Below, piece after piece: positions 28,267 through 36,660 of a DNA stretch of 64,000 nucleotides. The translations under genes were made by a program, and so were the position numbers. Where the stretch lies: NCBI RefSeq assembly GCF_005049285.1, contig NZ_SOSC01000007.1, forward strand, positions 98,930 through 162,929. The letters are read 5' to 3'. The DNA comes from Halorientalis salina (lineage in GTDB: Archaea > Halobacteriota > Halobacteria > Halobacteriales > Haloarculaceae). Position 1 is the first letter of the stretch; each line of letters begins with the position of its first letter. Under the pieces are notes generated by a model. That model was given only the letters and a program-made list of their open reading frames with translations. It did not search any database and was not told where the DNA came from.

Positions 28267-28959
28267 ATGGTCGACCTCCCAAGCGCGACGGCGGTGTTCC
28301 TGGCAGGCGTACTGACGATTCTGACACCCTGCTGTCTGCCGATGCTGCCGCCGCTGTTGGCCGGCGGCGTCGGCCACCGCCTGCGCCCGCTCGGCATCGT
28401 CGCCGGCAGCGTCGTCTCCTTTACCGCCGCCGGCGTCGCCACCGGCGCGCTCGGGGCGATCGGTCCCGACTCCTTTCGACTCCCGTTCACGGTGCTCATG
28501 ATCGGATTCGGCGCGGTCATGCTCGACGACGACCTCAACGCGCTCTACGAGCGCCACGCCTCGCGCATCGCCGGGCGAGCGACCTCGTTCTCGACGACGC
28601 TCGAACGGGGGTCCCATCCGCTCGTCAGCGCCGTCGCGCTCGGCCTGCTGCTGGGCGTGATCTGGCTTCCCTGCGTCGGGCCGGTCCTCGGGGCAGTGCT
28701 CGCGTACGTCGGGACGACCGGCGACCTCGTCCGGAGCGGCACGCTGCTTTTCGTCTACGGCACTGGCTTCGGCCTTCCGCTGCTGGTCGTCGCCTACGGC
28801 GGCAAACGGAGCGGCCAGTGGCTGCGCGACCGCGCGTTGACCGACGACCGGCCGGCGGTCCTCCGCCGGGTCGCCGGGGGCCTGCTCGTGTTCACGGGCG
28901 TGTCGATGTTGTTCGAGATCGACAAGCTTGCGATGACAGTAGCGAACGGAGTGGTGTGA
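28267..28959 (+). CDS. ccdA: CcdA/DsbD-like thiol-disulfide transmembrane transporter
   Basis: A 230-residue membrane protein with six hydrophobic segments. The redox cysteines sit in the CcdA-type motifs LTPCCLP (first helix) and WLPCVGPVLG (fourth helix), each followed by proline. It should carry reducing equivalents from cytoplasmic thioredoxin to the outer-face thioredoxin-like protein encoded at 26276. It lies between the cytochrome gene and ccmC on the same strand. One cysteine motif has two adjacent cysteines (PCC), a small departure from the usual single one. Confidence 0.85.
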   Translation: MVDLPSATAVFLAGVLTILTPCCLPMLPPLLAGGVGHRLRPLGIVAGSVVSFTAAGVATGALGAIGPDSFRLPFTVLMIGFGAVMLDDDLNALYERHASRIAGRATSFSTTLERGSHPLVSAVALGLLLGVIWLPCVGPVLGAVLAYVGTTGDLVRSGTLLFVYGTGFGLPLLVVAYGGKRSGQWLRDRALTDDRPAVLRRVAGGLLVFTGVSMLFEIDKLAMTVANGVV

Positions 28960-29027
28960 ATGAGCGGACGAATTCGAGTGAAAAGCGTTAAACGAACCGT
29001 TCCATTACGACGACAGAGAATCGCACA

Positions 29028-29759
29028 ATGAGTACAATATCGTCGGCGTTGGCTCGCGCCATCCGCCTGGCCCACTGGGTCATGTGGAGCCGGACGGTCA
29101 GGTGGGGCACGCTCGCGTTCGGCGTGCTCTCGCTGGGATTGGTGTTCGGGTCCGCGTCCGACACGATGTACGGCATCGAACACGGGGCGAACCTCATCGC
29201 CTACTGGCACATTCCGCTGGCCTGGGTGGCGGCGCTCGCGATGTCGGTGACGTTCATCGGGAGCGCGCTGTACCTCCGGTACGGCGGACGGTTCTGGAAC
29301 CGACTCGCCCACAGCGCGGGCGAGCTCGGGTTCCTCTTCGCGACGCTAACGTTGATCACCGGCAGCATCTGGGGGCGCGTCATCTGGAACTCCTGGTGGG
29401 AGTGGACGGACGTCCGCCTCGTCACGTTCCTGATCGTCTGGTTCATCTACGCCGGCTACCTCGTCGTCTACGGTGCGACCGACCACAGCAGCGACGGGAC
29501 CTACGCCGCCGTCTACGGCGTCCTCGGGTTCGTGACGGTCCCGATCTCCTACCTCTCGACCAGACTGTGGACGCCGACGTTCCACGAAACGACGCTTGCG
29601 AACCCGGAAGTGAGCGCCAACATCGACCCCACGACGCTGATGGTGTCGCTCGTCGCCGCGACGCTGCTCTACACGTATCTCATGGCACTACGCATCGAAC
29701 TCCACGAACTCGAAGACCGCATTCGAATGACGCAACCACGCAACGGAGGTGACCGCTGA
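29028..29759 (+). CDS. ccmC: Heme handling protein CcmC
   Basis: A 243-residue six-helix membrane protein. The WWD motif WGRVIWNSWWEWTDVRL (about 111-127) is the CcmC form. The two external heme ligands are H61 in YWHIPLAW and a histidine in LWTPTFHETTL near 184. CcmC presents heme to CcmE and, with CcmAB and CcmD, releases holo-CcmE. Length and motif positions are normal. Its TGA overlaps the ATG of the following 39-codon ccmD-like frame (TGATG at 29757-29761), the usual ccmC-ccmD coupling. Confidence 0.93.
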   Translation: MSTISSALARAIRLAHWVMWSRTVRWGTLAFGVLSLGLVFGSASDTMYGIEHGANLIAYWHIPLAWVAALAMSVTFIGSALYLRYGGRFWNRLAHSAGELGFLFATLTLITGSIWGRVIWNSWWEWTDVRLVTFLIVWFIYAGYLVVYGATDHSSDGTYAAVYGVLGFVTVPISYLSTRLWTPTFHETTLANPEVSANIDPTTLMVSLVAATLLYTYLMALRIELHELEDRIRMTQPRNGGDR

Positions 29760-29878
29760 TGGAACCACTGCTCCTCGTCGGCTACACGACCCTGTTCGTC
29801 CTGCTGTTCGGCTACATGCTACGCCTGCAGCGACGGCTCGACCGCCTCGACCAGCAGGTCCGCGATCGCCTGCAGTAG
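29759..29878 (+). CDS. ccmD: CcmD-like small membrane protein (39 residues)
   Basis: A tiny frame directly coupled to ccmC by a TGATG overlap. One transmembrane helix (about residues 4-20, LLLVGYTTLFVLLFGYM) is followed by a basic-acidic amphipathic helix, RLQRRLDRLDQQVRDRL. This is the size, topology and position of CcmD, which stabilises the CcmABC-CcmE complex. The stop TAG is at 29876-29878. There is no primary sequence signature for CcmD, so the call rests on topology and position. Confidence 0.75.
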   Translation: MEPLLLVGYTTLFVLLFGYMLRLQRRLDRLDQQVRDRLQ

Positions 29879-29920
29879 CTCGTCCCGGAGCTTTACCCGC
29901 AGGCGGGAGAAGGGAGGAGT

Positions 29921-30973
29921 ATGAGTGCCGACGAGAGCCCGGAGACGGACGACGTGGCGTCGCGTGACGGCGGTGCGGGGACACTCAGGCGCGTATTCTG
30001 GAACACCACCGAGCACCGACTCCGCATGCCCTGGCGACTCGCAGGCGGACTGACCGCGTTCCTCGTCGTCACGCTCGCCGTCGGGCTGTTCACGAGCCTG
30101 CTCCCGACCGCCGGAGGGCTCGACGGCCCGTACCTCCCCGCGCTGTACGGGACGGTCCTGTACCTCGCCATCACGACGGCCCTTCTCGTTGCCCTCGTGG
30201 GTATTAGCTACGTCGTCGACCGCCGGGAATTCACCGATCTCGGGCTCGGATTCGACCGGCAGTGGTGGCGCGACTGTGCATTCGGCCTCGCGCTCGGCGT
30301 CGTCCTCCCGACGGCGGTGTTTCTGGTCCAACTGGCCGCCGGCTGGGTCACCGTTACCGGCGTCCTCGTGACCAGCCGGGGGTCACTGCTCCCGTTCGGG
30401 ACGGCCCCGGCGTGGTTCGCCCTGGTGCTCGTCGGGTTCTTTTTCGTCGGGGTCAGCGTCTTCGAGGAACTCGTCGTCCGCGGGTATCTCCTCACGAACA
30501 TCGCCGAGGGACTCGCCGGGTTCTGGCGGGTCGGTGTGCGCGGAGCCATCTGGATCGCGACGCTGGTGACGGCCGCCGTCTTCGGCGTCCTCCACGCCTC
30601 GAACCCCAACGCCACCCCGCTGTCAGTCCTCAACATCACGCTCTTCGGGGTGCTGCTGGGCCTGGGCTTCGTGTGGACCGACCGGCTCGGCGTTCCCATC
30701 GGGATGCACCTGACCTGGAACGCGACCGTCGGCGGGGTGTACGGCTTTCCGGTCAGCGGGATCACGCTGGGCGTGGCCGTCTTCGAGACGGAGACGACTG
30801 GCCCGGAGCTGGTGACCGGTGGGGCGTTCGGGCCGGAAGGCGGACTGGTGGCGCTGCTGGCGCTCGTCCTCGGGTTGGCGTTGCTCTGGTGGTGGGTTCG
30901 GCGGGCCTACGGGACGGTGTCGCTGCGGGAGGGCGTCGCCGTGCCGACGCTTCGGGAGAATCGCACTCGCTAA
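29921..30973 (+). CDS. CPBP-family intramembrane metalloprotease
   Basis: A 350-residue membrane protein with about eight hydrophobic segments and a ~40-residue charged N-terminus. The three CPBP (Abi/CAAX protease) motifs are present: EELVVRG (E-E-x3-R, about 189), FGVLHAS (F-x3-H, about 218) and HLTWN (H-x3-N, about 264). These residues bind the catalytic metal. A GGAGGAG ribosome-binding site precedes the ATG at 29921. Substrates of archaeal CPBP proteins are unknown. It lies 42 bases after ccmD on the same strand, so read-through from the ccm island is possible, though a functional link is not implied. Confidence 0.85.
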   Translation: MSADESPETDDVASRDGGAGTLRRVFWNTTEHRLRMPWRLAGGLTAFLVVTLAVGLFTSLLPTAGGLDGPYLPALYGTVLYLAITTALLVALVGISYVVDRREFTDLGLGFDRQWWRDCAFGLALGVVLPTAVFLVQLAAGWVTVTGVLVTSRGSLLPFGTAPAWFALVLVGFFFVGVSVFEELVVRGYLLTNIAEGLAGFWRVGVRGAIWIATLVTAAVFGVLHASNPNATPLSVLNITLFGVLLGLGFVWTDRLGVPIGMHLTWNATVGGVYGFPVSGITLGVAVFETETTGPELVTGGAFGPEGGLVALLALVLGLALLWWWVRRAYGTVSLREGVAVPTLRENRTR

Positions 30974-30998
30974 GTGGCCGGCGTCCCAACGGGCGGAC

Positions 30999-32051
30999 AT
31001 GAACTACCGCGAACTCGGTTCCTCGGGCGTCGAAGTATCGGAAGTCGGCTTCGGTGCCTGGGTCGTCGGGACGGACTGGTGGGGCGACCGCTCACGCGAA
31101 CAGGCCGTCGACATGGTCCAACACGCCCTCGATGCCGGCATCAACTTCTTCGATACGGGCGACGTCTACGGCCACGGCGACAGCGAGGAACTCGTCGGCG
31201 AGGCCCTGGGCGAGTACCGCGAGGAGGTCACCGTCTCGACGAAGGTCGGCTACGACTTCTACAACAACCCGCAGGCCGGCCACGGCGAACTCCCCAAGCG
31301 CGTCGATTCCGAGTGGGTCCGCACCGCGCTCGACCGCTCGCTCGATCGGTTGGACATGGACTACGTGGACGTGCTGATGCTCCACAACGCCAACGTCGAC
31401 GAGGTCACGCCGGACGTCCTGGAGACCCTCGACGAACTCCGCGAGGAGGGCAAAGTCGAGGCCATCGGCTGGGCGCTGGGTCCCTCCATCGGCTGGCTCG
31501 CCGAGGCGACCGAGGCCGTCGAGGAGGAGTTCGACGCCCTCCAACTCGTCTGGAACATGTTCGAGCAGGTTCCCGGCCGCCACGCTGTCGAGGAGGTCCG
31601 CCGACTCGACGCCGACACCTCGATCCTGCCCCGCGTGCCCCACTCCTCGGGCCTGCTCAACGAGCAGGTTACGCCCGAGACGGAACTCGGCGAGGGCGAC
31701 CACCGCGCTCACCGCCCAGAAGAGTGGTACGAAACGGGCTGGGAGAAAGTCGAGAACGTGCGCTTCCTCGAACGAGACGGCGCGCGGACGATGGGCCAGG
31801 CGGCCATCCAGTACCTCCTTTCCTTCGACGAGGTCGCGAGCGTCACGCCGACGTTCCGAACGACCGACGACATCGACGAGTGGGCCGGCGCACCGGACAC
31901 GCCTGCCCTCTCCGCCGAGGAACAGGAACGCGTCGAGGAACTCTACGAGGAGAACTTCGGCATCGACCGCGAGGACGGGATGGACGCGCTGCGCTCGTCG
32001 GTCGGCGGCGCGGACCTGGAGGACACCGGCATGAAATCCGCCGGCGACTGA
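30999..32051 (+). CDS. Aldo/keto reductase
   Basis: A 350-residue TIM-barrel oxidoreductase from the ATG at 30999. The catalytic tetrad is visible: D and Y in FFDTGDVYGHG (about 50-55), K in TVSTKVGYD (about 84) and H in LMLHNAN. The first strand RELGSSGVEVSEVGFGAW and the NADPH-binding C-terminal segment FLERDGARTMGQAAIQYLL are typical of the YghZ/Tas-type group. It should reduce an aldehyde or ketone with NADPH. The C-terminus after ~320 is extended and acidic. The frame upstream of 30999 overlaps the CPBP gene and is not coding. Confidence 0.92.
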   Translation: MNYRELGSSGVEVSEVGFGAWVVGTDWWGDRSREQAVDMVQHALDAGINFFDTGDVYGHGDSEELVGEALGEYREEVTVSTKVGYDFYNNPQAGHGELPKRVDSEWVRTALDRSLDRLDMDYVDVLMLHNANVDEVTPDVLETLDELREEGKVEAIGWALGPSIGWLAEATEAVEEEFDALQLVWNMFEQVPGRHAVEEVRRLDADTSILPRVPHSSGLLNEQVTPETELGEGDHRAHRPEEWYETGWEKVENVRFLERDGARTMGQAAIQYLLSFDEVASVTPTFRTTDDIDEWAGAPDTPALSAEEQERVEELYEENFGIDREDGMDALRSSVGGADLEDTGMKSAGD

Positions 32052-32112
32052 ACCGGGCGACATTTCATTGCCGACTGGCCGCGTTTCCTGCTTTTTCGGT
32101 AGTGATCGGCGG

Positions 32113-32460
32113 TTAGAGGAACTCCCGAACATCCGAGTACCACATGTCGTGGTGATCGACTTCGCCGATGGCTTCGGCGATCTTGACGGCCAGGGTGTGC
32201 CAGCACAGCTGTGTCGGGTCGTCGGAATCCAGGTTGTACTCCGAATCCGCGCAGTTACAGCCGTCGTTCTCGACGATGTACTCGTCGTCGTAGCCGACGA
32301 CCACGGTGAAATCGCGGTATTCCTTGACACGCTGTTCGCCGACGGCGTCGATGGCCTTCGTGCCGCGGTCGCCGTGCAGCGAGATGATGCGGTCGACTGC
32401 CGGTGGGGTGAGTTCGCCCGCAGTTTCGAGGGTTTCGACCCACTCGTCGACCGGTGTCAC
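32113..32460 (-). CDS. SWIM-type zinc finger protein
   Basis: A 115-residue protein starting at the GTG at 32460; an in-frame stop lies 18 bases upstream. The C-terminal half has the SWIM pattern C-x-C...C-x-H: ENDGCNCADSEYN...QLCWHTLAVKIAE. The N-terminal half is helical. SWIM domains bind zinc and take part in protein or DNA interaction; small stand-alone forms are common in haloarchaea and mostly uncharacterised. It converges on the aldo/keto reductase and is divergent from trm1. Confidence 0.8.
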   Translation of the reverse strand: MTPVDEWVETLETAGELTPPAVDRIISLHGDRGTKAIDAVGEQRVKEYRDFTVVVGYDDEYIVENDGCNCADSEYNLDSDDPTQLCWHTLAVKIAEAIGEVDHHDMWYSDVREFL

Positions 32461-32553
32461 GAACGTGTCGTTTGCCTAGCAGCGAGAAAAGGGGTTCGGT
32501 GCCGTGCCGGTCGAGAGCGTACGGCTTAACGCACCGGAGGTCAGAGCGGACGT

Positions 32554-33657
32554 ATGCGCGTCGAGGAGGGCAACGTCGAAGTCGAGGTCCCGGGCGAGGC
32601 CACGGACGGGAAAGAGGACGGGGTGTTCTACAACCCGGAGATGGAACTCAACCGGGACGTGACGGTCGCGGCGCTCCGGGCCTATCGCGAGGGCGATGGA
32701 CCAGCCGACTCCTATCTCGACGCCACGGCTGCCAGCGGCATCCGGGGCGTCCGCGCGGCGGCCGACGGCTGGGACGTGACGACCTGCGACGTCGACCCCG
32801 AGGCCGTGGAACTGGCCGGGGACAACTTCGAACACAACGACCTCGACGGCGACGTTCGCCACCAGGACGCCAACGTTCGGATGCACCAGCAACGGTACGA
32901 CGTGGTCGATGTCGATCCGTTCGGCACACCCATTCCCTTTGCCGATGCCGCCGCCAGGAGCGCGCGCGGGTTGCTCTGTATCACCGCGACCGACACCGCG
33001 CCGCTCTGTGGCGCACACTTCATGAGCGGCGTCCGCAAGTACGGCGCGGTCCCGCGAAACACCGAGTACCACGCCGAGATGGGCCTGCGCGTCCTCGTCT
33101 CGGCGCTGGTCCGGACGGCCGGGAAGTTCGACGTGGCCGCTACGCCGGTGCTCTCACACGTCACCGACCACTACGCCCGGACCTACCTCCGCGTCACGGA
33201 GGGCGCGAAGGCCGCCAACGACTTGTTCGACGACCTGGGGTACGTCGACCACTGTCAGCACTGCCTGTTCCGCCGGGCCGATCGGGGACTCGTCGCCGAC
33301 CCACTGGAGGAGTGTCCCCACTGTGGCCGCCACCTTCAGACCGCCGGGCCGCTCTGGCTCGGCCCGGCCCACGACGCCGAGTTCGTCGACGCGGTCCGCG
33401 AGCAAATCACCGCGGAGATGGGAACCGCCAGTCGAGCGCGGGACCTGCTCGATACCATCGGCGGGGAACTCCACGAGCCGACCCACTACGACCAGCACCG
33501 ACTCTACAAGCGCTGGGGCGAGTCGGCTATCGGGATGGACGAGTTCCTTGAGAAACTGCAGGACGCGGGCTTCCAGGCCTCCCGAACCCACTTTGGGGGG
33601 ACGACATTCAAGACGACGGCGGGTGTCGCGGAGATCGCCGACGCGGTGCGGGAGTAA
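32554..33657 (+). CDS. trm1: tRNA (guanine(26)-N2)-dimethyltransferase
   Basis: A 367-residue SAM-dependent enzyme that dimethylates G26 of tRNAs. The N-terminus [21 protein letters not shown] is the Trm1 substrate-binding region. The SAM-binding motif is [15 protein letters not shown] (about 54-68), followed by [13 protein letters not shown]. The catalytic motif is [10 protein letters not shown] (about 118-127). A C-terminal zinc-binding segment has CQHC and CPHC pairs (about 234-260). Length is normal. Transcribed alone; a TTAACGCACC stretch upstream may contain the promoter. The call is secure. Confidence 0.96.
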   Translation: MRVEEGNVEVEVPGEATDGKEDGVFYNPEMELNRDVTVAALRAYREGDGPADSYLDATAASGIRGVRAAADGWDVTTCDVDPEAVELAGDNFEHNDLDGDVRHQDANVRMHQQRYDVVDVDPFGTPIPFADAAARSARGLLCITATDTAPLCGAHFMSGVRKYGAVPRNTEYHAEMGLRVLVSALVRTAGKFDVAATPVLSHVTDHYARTYLRVTEGAKAANDLFDDLGYVDHCQHCLFRRADRGLVADPLEECPHCGRHLQTAGPLWLGPAHDAEFVDAVREQITAEMGTASRARDLLDTIGGELHEPTHYDQHRLYKRWGESAIGMDEFLEKLQDAGFQASRTHFGGTTFKTTAGVAEIADAVRE

Positions 33658-33696
33658 CAGGCAGACTAGGACAGGAGAGCGGCCCGATGTGCTCAC

Positions 33697-33712
33697 GTAA
33701 GTACTCACTTAC
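33697..33712. promoter_or_regulatory. Inverted repeat GTAAGT-N4-ACTTAC touching a start codon
   Basis: A perfect six-base inverted repeat with a four-base spacer ends one base before the ATG at 33714. It could be an operator or an initiator-proximal hairpin for the small zinc-ribbon gene. It lies inside the alternative longer reading of that gene. Confidence 0.35.
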
Positions 33713-33713
33713 A

Positions 33714-33869
33714 ATGCAAACTCCTGGTGACCCAGACGGCATGCCCGTCTTCGATAGCTGTTCCATCTGTGGCTCGGATGGCCCATTTTATCGGGTGAAA
33801 GGAAACTGGATGTGCGAGACGTGTGCCGAGCGTGCACCCGATGCGCTTGCGCAGACGCTGTCGCGGTAG
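33714..33869 (+). CDS. Small zinc-ribbon protein (51 residues)
   Basis: A small protein with two CxxC pairs, CSIC and CETC, spaced by 17 residues (FDSCSICGSDG...GNWMCETCAER). This is the knuckle pattern of a single zinc ribbon. Such small zinc-finger proteins are numerous in haloarchaea and can affect motility or biofilm, but this one is not identified. Three in-frame ATGs exist (33687, 33714, 33741); 33714 is used because an inverted repeat and promoter-like AT-rich stretch precede it. A strong hairpin-T6 terminator follows at 33914-33938. It is 56 bases after trm1. Confidence 0.65.
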   Translation: MQTPGDPDGMPVFDSCSICGSDGPFYRVKGNWMCETCAERAPDALAQTLSR

Positions 33870-33913
33870 TTCTAAGGAGCATCCGCCGAGCGCCGGCGGC
33901 GCGAGGCGGTTCA

Positions 33914-33938
33914 CGCGCCCGGAGGGCGCGCCTTTTTT
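33914..33938 (+). terminator. Hairpin-plus-T6 transcription terminator
   Basis: CGCGCCC, loop GGA, GGGCGCG (33914-33930) is followed by two bases and six Ts. It stands 45 bases after the small zinc-ribbon stop. A second stem, GGGTCGCC-TAC-GGCGACCC at 33960-33978, and an A-run at 33985-33991 (T-run on the other strand) serve the convergent membrane-protein gene. Confidence 0.6.
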
Positions 33939-33996
33939 GGTCGAGATTTTTTCGAGGAGGGGTCGCCTACGGCGACCCGACGAAGAAAAAAGGTCG

Positions 33997-34395
33997 TTAC
34001 CAACCCTCTTCCTGGATCTCGCGGCCGATCTGCAGCGTGACGGTGAGGACGTAGTGGATGAGGCGGTAGACGGGCCGCAAGAGCAGGTTGAGCACGCCGA
34101 TGAGGCCGGCGATGCCGCCGAGTGCCTGGAGCTCGCCGGGGGAGGCACCGATGAACAGGCCGTAGAGTGCGAAGGCGGCGGCGATGGCCGGCCCGAGCCA
34201 GAGGCCCGAAAGGTACTGATTGTACGCGTCGCTGTACTGCCAGGCGTAAAACAGGGCGAAGGCGAGGGCGAGCATGCCCCCGACGATCGAAAGCGTCGCC
34301 GGCATCCCCAGGAAGCCGAGCGGAACGAGCAGCGCGGCCGCGAGCACGAACACCGCCGAAATCCGCAGAATCCCCCGTTCGTATTTCTCATCCAT
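33997..34395 (-). CDS. Small polytopic membrane protein, function unknown
   Basis: A 132-residue protein with four hydrophobic segments (about 12-30, 34-48, 62-80, 85-105) and an amphipathic C-terminus, LLRPVYRLIHYVLTVTLQIGREIQEEGW. The start is set at the ATG at 34395 (MDEKYERG), where charged residues precede the first helix. The frame continues to 34515 but that part reads through the divergent control region. No family recognised. The divergent YihY-like gene starts 113 bases away. Confidence 0.65.
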   Translation of the reverse strand: MDEKYERGILRISAVFVLAAALLVPLGFLGMPATLSIVGGMLALAFALFYAWQYSDAYNQYLSGLWLGPAIAAAFALYGLFIGASPGELQALGGIAGLIGVLNLLLRPVYRLIHYVLTVTLQIGREIQEEGW

Positions 34396-34508
34396 ACCAT
34401 CCAGTGGCACGCCGGACCCTAATGTGTTTTCGGTGTCGAATAACCGCTCCGACCAGGAACGGCGGCCATAGCCCCCGGATACTTGTGGCAGAGCGTCGAA
34501 CGCCGACT

Positions 34509-35756
34509 GTGTCACGGAACGCCGAACTGACGGGGGTCGTCCGGTCGCTGATCGACGCGGTCCGGGCCGAACAGATCACGTTCCTCGCGGCGAGTCTCGC
34601 CTACTACACGTTCGTCTCGCTCGTCCCGCTGCTGTTGTTGGTGCTGGTCGTCGCCACCGAACTGGGCGGCGAACGGCTGGCGACGGACCTCGTCGCGCAG
34701 GTCGGTGGGGTACTGTCGCCGAGCGGCCAGACACTGCTTTTGGACGCGCTGACCGGTGCGAGCGGTCGCGGTGGGGCGACTCTCGTGGGGATACTCGTCC
34801 TGCTGTGGGGGGCGCTGAAGATCTTTCGCGGGCTCGATATCGCGTTCTCGCAGGTGTACGGGACCGAAACGGCCGACTCGTTGCTCGGGCAGGTGCGGGA
34901 CGCGCTGGTGGCACTGGTGGCGGTCGGGGCCGGCGTCGGTGTCGTCGTCGTCGCCAGCGCGCTCATCGCTCGTTCCGGACTCCCGATGGTCGGCATGCTG
35001 GGGACGCCTGCGCTGGCACTGGCGCTGGCTGTCACCTTTCTGCCGCTGTACGTCATCCTCCCGAGCGCGGACGTGGGGCTCGCGGAGGCGCTCCCGGGTG
35101 CACTGCTGGCCGGCGGCGGCTGGACGGTGCTCGGGACTGGGTTTCGCATCTACGCGGTGAACGCGGGGAGTTTCCAGCTTTACGGCGTCATCGGTGGCGT
35201 GCTGTTGCTGGTCACGTGGTTCTATTTCGGGAGCATCCTGCTCTTGCTGGGCGGGGTGTTGAACGCGGTGTTGGCCGACCGGACAGGTTCGACCGATAGC
35301 AACCGGCAATTACAACAGGACCGGCAACGACGTACCGGACAACTATCGAGTATGACCGACGAGCAAGGGGGGTCGCCCGACCCGACGGACGAGAGCCGGG
35401 ACGTGAGCGAGGAACTCGCAGCGCTCCGCGAGGACGTATCGGAGTTCGAAGACGAGATCGAGGACCGAACGGTTCACCGGGACGAACTCGAAAGCGACCT
35501 GAAACGCTACGTTCGCGTGCGCGTCCGCCGCGGTCACGCCACCGGCTGGGGGCCGTACCTCGTCTTGCTGTACGGCACCGTGATGACGCTCGGCGCGTTC
35601 TACTTCCTGGGCGGGGGCTGGGCCGTCCTCGCGATGATCGTCGTCTGGCTGTCGACGCTCGGCCTCTACGTGCTGATGGTGCTCGTCGGACTCGGCATCA
35701 CGGCCGCGGGACTTCCCGGTCGACTGCGTGACGCCGTCCACGACTTCCGGCAATGA
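34509..35756 (+). CDS. YihY/BrkB-family membrane protein with extra C-terminal coiled-coil/TM module
   Basis: A 415-residue protein from the GTG at 34509. The first ~265 residues are the YihY/virulence factor BrkB domain with six hydrophobic helices; the hallmarks FLAASLAYYTFVSLVPLLLL, RGLDIAFSQVYG, and LYGVIGGVLLLVTWFYFGSILLLLGG are all present. A polar linker then leads, in frame, to an acidic coiled coil (about 300-345, SEELAALREDVSEFEDEIEDR), a basic patch and two further transmembrane helices. The second module begins at an internal ATG (35352, MTDEQGG), so the gene may be a fusion, or the second part might be made separately. Function unknown; despite old names, it is not RNase BN. Stop overlaps the PAP2 start. 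Confidence 0.82.
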   Translation: MSRNAELTGVVRSLIDAVRAEQITFLAASLAYYTFVSLVPLLLLVLVVATELGGERLATDLVAQVGGVLSPSGQTLLLDALTGASGRGGATLVGILVLLWGALKIFRGLDIAFSQVYGTETADSLLGQVRDALVALVAVGAGVGVVVVASALIARSGLPMVGMLGTPALALALAVTFLPLYVILPSADVGLAEALPGALLAGGGWTVLGTGFRIYAVNAGSFQLYGVIGGVLLLVTWFYFGSILLLLGGVLNAVLADRTGSTDSNRQLQQDRQRRTGQLSSMTDEQGGSPDPTDESRDVSEELAALREDVSEFEDEIEDRTVHRDELESDLKRYVRVRVRRGHATGWGPYLVLLYGTVMTLGAFYFLGGGWAVLAMIVVWLSTLGLYVLMVLVGLGITAAGLPGRLRDAVHDFRQ

Positions 35757-36649
35757 GCCACGGCGTCGGTGCAATCTCGACCGCTCAGGGCATTTTGGGG
35801 CCACTGGTCCCCGTTTTCGCGCTCGTCACACAGCTCGGTGACGTCTGGTTCCTGCTGGTTTTGCTGTCGACGCTGTACCTCGCCGACGGGCGGGTCCCGG
35901 GGTTCCGTGGTCTCGTCGATCGCCGGGACGCCGCCTACGTCGTCGCGCTGGCAATCGGCGGGCTCGCGCTGACCGTCGGCCTGAAACTCCTCGTCGCCTT
36001 CCCCCGGCCGCCGGCTGAGCCCGTCAACGGGGCGTGGTTACCCGGGCCGCTGTTCGAGTTGTACGCGAGCGTCGTCCACGCCGACGGGTACGGCTTTCCG
36101 AGTGGACACGCGATCGGGTCAACGGTCGTCTACGGGGGGCTGGCGCTCGTCTACGGCGACTCGATCTCGCGACGCCGACTGCTCCTCGCAGGGGGACTCG
36201 CCGGCCTGATCGGGTTCTCGCGGGTCGCCATCGGCGTCCACCACCTCGTCTCGGTGCTCGGCGGGTTCGCGATCGGTGCGGCCTACCTCGGCCTCGCGAC
36301 GGCGGTGACCGACAACGGGCGACGGGTCGGCCTGGCCTACCTGCTGGCGGTGGTCGCCGGCGTCGTCGCGCTGTTTGGCGGTGGGTTCACACGGGATCCG
36401 GTCATCGCGCTCGGGATGGCGCTCGGCGGCTGGCTGATCTGGCAGGTCGCCGGCGAGCGGATCGCTGCTGTCCCGACCTCGACCGCCGGGACCCGGCTGC
36501 TGCTGGCGGCCGGGCTCCCGGTGGTCGGCGCGCTGTTCGTCGGCATGGAACTGCTGGAACCGGCGCTGTCGCTCACCTTCCTGCTGTCGGTACTCATCGT
36601 CGCGGTCCTGCTGGTGCTCCCGGTCGCGGTGGGCGAAAGAAAACGGTGA
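35753..36649 (+). CDS. PAP2 (type 2 phosphatidic acid phosphatase) family protein
   Basis: A 298-residue membrane protein with about eight helices. The phosphatase motifs are KLLVAFPRP (K-x6-R-P, about 83-91), FPSGHA (P-S-G-H, about 118) and SRVAIGVHHLVS (S-R-x5-H, about 158-169). The third motif normally ends H-x3-D; here the aspartate position is serine. The catalytic His and phosphate ligands are retained, so activity may persist or be weakened. Likely substrates are lipid phosphates such as polyprenyl or archaeal lipid intermediates. Its ATG overlaps the end of the YihY-like gene by four bases, suggesting co-translation. The C-terminal half is an extra membrane bundle. Confidence 0.85.
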   Translation: MSHGVGAISTAQGILGPLVPVFALVTQLGDVWFLLVLLSTLYLADGRVPGFRGLVDRRDAAYVVALAIGGLALTVGLKLLVAFPRPPAEPVNGAWLPGPLFELYASVVHADGYGFPSGHAIGSTVVYGGLALVYGDSISRRRLLLAGGLAGLIGFSRVAIGVHHLVSVLGGFAIGAAYLGLATAVTDNGRRVGLAYLLAVVAGVVALFGGGFTRDPVIALGMALGGWLIWQVAGERIAAVPTSTAGTRLLLAAGLPVVGALFVGMELLEPALSLTFLLSVLIVAVLLVLPVAVGERKR

Positions 36650-36660
36650 ATTCGGCCTCA

